Under the pieces are notes generated by a model that had not been told where the DNA came from, did not search any database, and saw only the letters and a list, made by a program, of their open reading frames with translations. DNA of 64,000 nt, taken from NCBI RefSeq assembly GCF_007845645.1, contig NZ_VCQV01000009.1, positions 62,001-126,000 of the forward strand, written 5' to 3'. The stretch comes from Leekyejoonella antrihumi (GTDB lineage Bacteria > Actinomycetota > Actinomycetes > Actinomycetales > Dermatophilaceae). Position 1 is the first letter of the stretch. Each line of letters opens with the position of its first letter. The position numbers and the translations under genes were made by a program. Shown in pieces: positions 61,847-64,000 of the stretch.

Positions 61847-63825
61847 CGGCTCACTCCCTGGGCGCGTGACCCCTCATGGCTCTCGTCGCTGCACTCCTGC
61901 GACGCGGCGTGCTCGATCAGGCGCTGATCGGCCAGCCGATCGTGCTCCTGGGTGTCCTCCCAGCACTGCTCACGCTCGAGATCGTCCGCCAGTTCGTCCT
62001 CGGCGGCGAGCAGGTAACGGTAGGCCGGCACGTGATCCAGCAGCTCGCGGTGGGTGCCGACGTGGGTGATGGTGCCGTGCTGCAGCAGTGCGACCCTGTC
62101 CGCGAGCAGCACCGTGGAGGCACGGTGCGCCACGACGATTCCGGTCACCTCACTCAGCACCCGCCCCAGCGCCTCCTCGACCAGCGCTTCGGTGTGCACA
62201 TCGAGCGCCGACAAGGTGTCGTCGAGCACGAGAACCTTGGGCGCCGACAGCACCGCTCGAGCCAGTGACAGTCGCTGGCGCTGACCACCGGACAGGCTCA
62301 TGCCCTGCTCACCGATCCGGGTGTCGAGCCCGTATGGCAGGTCATGGACGAAATGCGCCTGAGCCACCTCGATCGCCTGCGTGACGTCGGCGTCGCTTGC
62401 GTCCGGCCGCCCGAGGGTGACATTCTCCCGCACCGACATCGAGAAGAGCGTCGGATCCTCGAACGCCGTCGCCACGGTGCTGCGCAGCGTGTCGAGCGGC
62501 ATCGCCCGGACGTCCTGACCATCGATGAGGATCCGGCCCTCGGACACGTCGTAGAGCCGGGGAATCAGCGAGGTCAGCACCGACTTGCCCGCACCCGTCG
62601 ACCCGACCAGGGCGAGGGTCTCCCCCGGCTTCAGATCGAGATTGACGTGCCGAAGCGGCCAGTCGGCCTCCTCCGCTGAGTCCGGGAACCGGAATCCCAC
62701 GTCGACCAGCTCGAGATGACCGGCGGGCGAACGGGAGTTGCCGCCGTCACCATCCTCGATCTCCCGTGGCGCATCGAAGATCTCGGCGATCCGGTCGGCG
62801 GCCGTCATCGACTCCTGGGTCATCGACAGCAGGAATCCCATGGAGGCGATCGGCCAGACCAACGACAGCATCAAGGTGATGAAGGCGACCAGGGTCCCCA
62901 GCGTCAGCCGCCCCTGACCCGCGGCCAGCGCGCCGAGCGCAAGCACGACGATCAGGGTGAGGTTCGGGATCACCTCAAGGAGCGTCCAGAACCGAGCGCG
63001 GACCTTGACCTTGGCGACCTCGATATCGTTCAGGTGCGTCACCTGGGCGTCGAACCGGTCGAAGAGATAGTCCTCCCGGCCGAAGGACTTGATGACGCGC
63101 AACCCGAGTGCCGCCTCCTCCACCTGCGTCGCCACCTGACCCGCCTGGTCCTGTGCCATCCGCGACAATCGGGTGAACTGCCGCTCGTAGTGCAGCACCG
63201 TGCCGGCAATCGGCAGGATCGAGACGAGCACCACGACGCCGAGCGGCCAGTACATCGACAGCAGGATCAGTGTGATCGCCACGATCTGCATGAAGTTCAA
63301 GACCAGGAACATCAGCCCGAAGCTGATGAACCTGCGAACAGTGCTCAGGTCGTTCATAATTCGCGACAGCAGCTGACCCGACTGCCAGTTGCCGTGAAAT
63401 GACATCGGCAGGATCTGCAGCCGCGCGTAGAGATCCTTGCGAATGTCCGTCTCGACACCGAGCGTCGCGCGCGCCATCAGGAATCGCCGCACGAACCAGG
63501 TGATGGCCTCGAGGATTCCGACCGCCAGCGCCACCGCACCGAGCACCCACAGCCGGTGCTGGTCGTGGTGCGCGATCGGACCGTCGATCACGGCCTTCGT
63601 GATCAGCGGGATGACGATGGTGGCACCCATGCCGAGCACGGCGACCAGAAACATCGAGGCCCAGCGCGTGCGATACGGTCGCAGATACGGGATCAGCCGC
63701 AGCAGGTCGGTATACCGTCGACGCTTCTCCCAGCGGTGACCGATGGCCGGGCTCCGCTCAAGGCGTGATCCGGTGTGCTGGTCGAGCGCTGCAGTCGCTG
63801 TCGACTGACCCGGATCATGACCCAT
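61843..63825 (-). CDS. ABC exporter half, degenerate ATPase site (partner A)
   Basis: A 660-aa ABC exporter half. Membrane segments lie in residues ~60-350. The ATPase domain has Walker A LVGSTGAGKSVL, signature LSGGQRQRLSLARAV and Walker B VLDDTLSALD, where the catalytic Glu is replaced by Asp, as in the degenerate site of heterodimeric exporters. The H-loop is VAHRAST. The stop overlaps the downstream partner gene (ATGA). ATG 63825 is chosen because the protein begins with a sensible soluble leader. Substrates may be drugs, lipids or peptides. Confidence 0.9.
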   Translation of the reverse strand: MGHDPGQSTATAALDQHTGSRLERSPAIGHRWEKRRRYTDLLRLIPYLRPYRTRWASMFLVAVLGMGATIVIPLITKAVIDGPIAHHDQHRLWVLGAVALAVGILEAITWFVRRFLMARATLGVETDIRKDLYARLQILPMSFHGNWQSGQLLSRIMNDLSTVRRFISFGLMFLVLNFMQIVAITLILLSMYWPLGVVVLVSILPIAGTVLHYERQFTRLSRMAQDQAGQVATQVEEAALGLRVIKSFGREDYLFDRFDAQVTHLNDIEVAKVKVRARFWTLLEVIPNLTLIVVLALGALAAGQGRLTLGTLVAFITLMLSLVWPIASMGFLLSMTQESMTAADRIAEIFDAPREIEDGDGGNSRSPAGHLELVDVGFRFPDSAEEADWPLRHVNLDLKPGETLALVGSTGAGKSVLTSLIPRLYDVSEGRILIDGQDVRAMPLDTLRSTVATAFEDPTLFSMSVRENVTLGRPDASDADVTQAIEVAQAHFVHDLPYGLDTRIGEQGMSLSGGQRQRLSLARAVLSAPKVLVLDDTLSALDVHTEALVEEALGRVLSEVTGIVVAHRASTVLLADRVALLQHGTITHVGTHRELLDHVPAYRYLLAAEDELADDLEREQCWEDTQEHDRLADQRLIEHAASQECSDESHEGSRAQGVSR

Positions 63826-64000
63826 CTGCGTTTGTCGCCTCCTCGTCGCGTGGAACCCTCCGTGACCAAGCCTGAAGGCCGACCGGATATTCCCGGTGAG
63901 CACGCCGTGTGTGCTGCGCTGGGTTGCGGACGAACGTCCACGGTGCGGGTTCGACTCAAAGTATCGCGCGAGCCACCGACAACGGCAGCCCATTATCGCC
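63826..64000. other. Upstream region of the ABC exporter genes
   Basis: 175 bp to the window edge. It would contain the promoter of the two exporter genes. No further gene or clear operator palindrome was seen. Confidence 0.4.

Noticed and set aside
60125-61927. 600-codon plus-strand frame opposite an ABC exporter half
   Set aside because: The minus-strand frame has complete ABC motifs; the plus-strand frame is a high-GC artefact.
63940-63965. GGTTCGACTC considered as a tRNA T-arm
   Set aside because: No acceptor, D or anticodon stems are present around it.

Overview
The window is GC-rich with actinobacterial codon use (frequent GTG and TTG starts, long spurious antisense frames). It carries actinobacterial marker genes: RbpA, a PafA Pup ligase, PafB/PafC, a polyprenol-phosphate-mannose synthase beside Lnt, an Rpf-like LysM protein and an F420-type (LLM) oxidoreductase. 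A member of the Micrococcales (a Dermacoccaceae- or Intrasporangiaceae-like organism) fits, but the genus cannot be fixed from the sequence alone. No rRNA, tRNA or CRISPR array was recognised.

Region 1 (1-13.4 kb) is ordinary chromosome. It holds OsmC, DUF1697, YciO/Sua5, YbjQ, quinone oxidoreductase, PAP2 phosphatase, acyl-CoA synthetase, two metal-dependent hydrolases, a DUF2252 gene with an apparent -1 frameshift, an Rpf-like LysM protein with a TTG start, an aldo/keto reductase and a VOC protein. A divergent PIG-L deacetylase / PadR pair shares a palindromic operator.

Region 2 (13.5-17.7 kb) is an accessory patch. Decayed fragments of an AHSA1/SRPBCC gene and an F420-reductase-like gene lie beside a translationally coupled trio on the minus strand: a complete tyrosine recombinase, a small XRE regulator, and a 502-aa protein with six CxxC pairs followed by a recombinase-like domain whose catalytic residues appear lost. 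Upstream of the trio are repeated GATGAA/TTCATC palindromes, probably the XRE operators. This is the best candidate for a little-described system in the window.

Region 3 (17.7-35 kb) is a mixed zone. It includes a double GNAT, a DUF3817 gene with a 45-bp palindrome upstream, an FBP zinc-finger protein, a UvrA-like ABC ATPase overlapping a ComB-family phosphatase, an AraC/cyclase pair, peptidase E, a heavily frameshifted Tet(M)-like ribosomal protection pseudogene, a bile-acid-symporter-like protein, a G1 glutamic peptidase without a signal peptide in its present frame, a PLP dehydratase and a secreted ScyD/ScyE-like protein.

Region 4 (35-48.9 kb) holds MgtC, a membrane Ser/Thr kinase, an M20 peptidase coupled to an MFS transporter, a UMF1-type MFS protein, rbpA, the lnt-ppm-fxsA operon, YbaK, an AsnC regulator, a 5'-3' exonuclease and a PH-domain membrane protein.

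Region 5 (48.9-64 kb) is the conserved actinobacterial order pafA - FKBP - FKBP - (DUF3866, opposite strand) - pafB - pafC - tatA - tatC - helY. The flank where pup, prcBA, dop and mpa usually sit is instead occupied by a YigZ gene and a two-gene heterodimeric ABC exporter. Together this block links pupylation, DNA-damage transcription control (PafBC), Tat export and RNA helicase functions.
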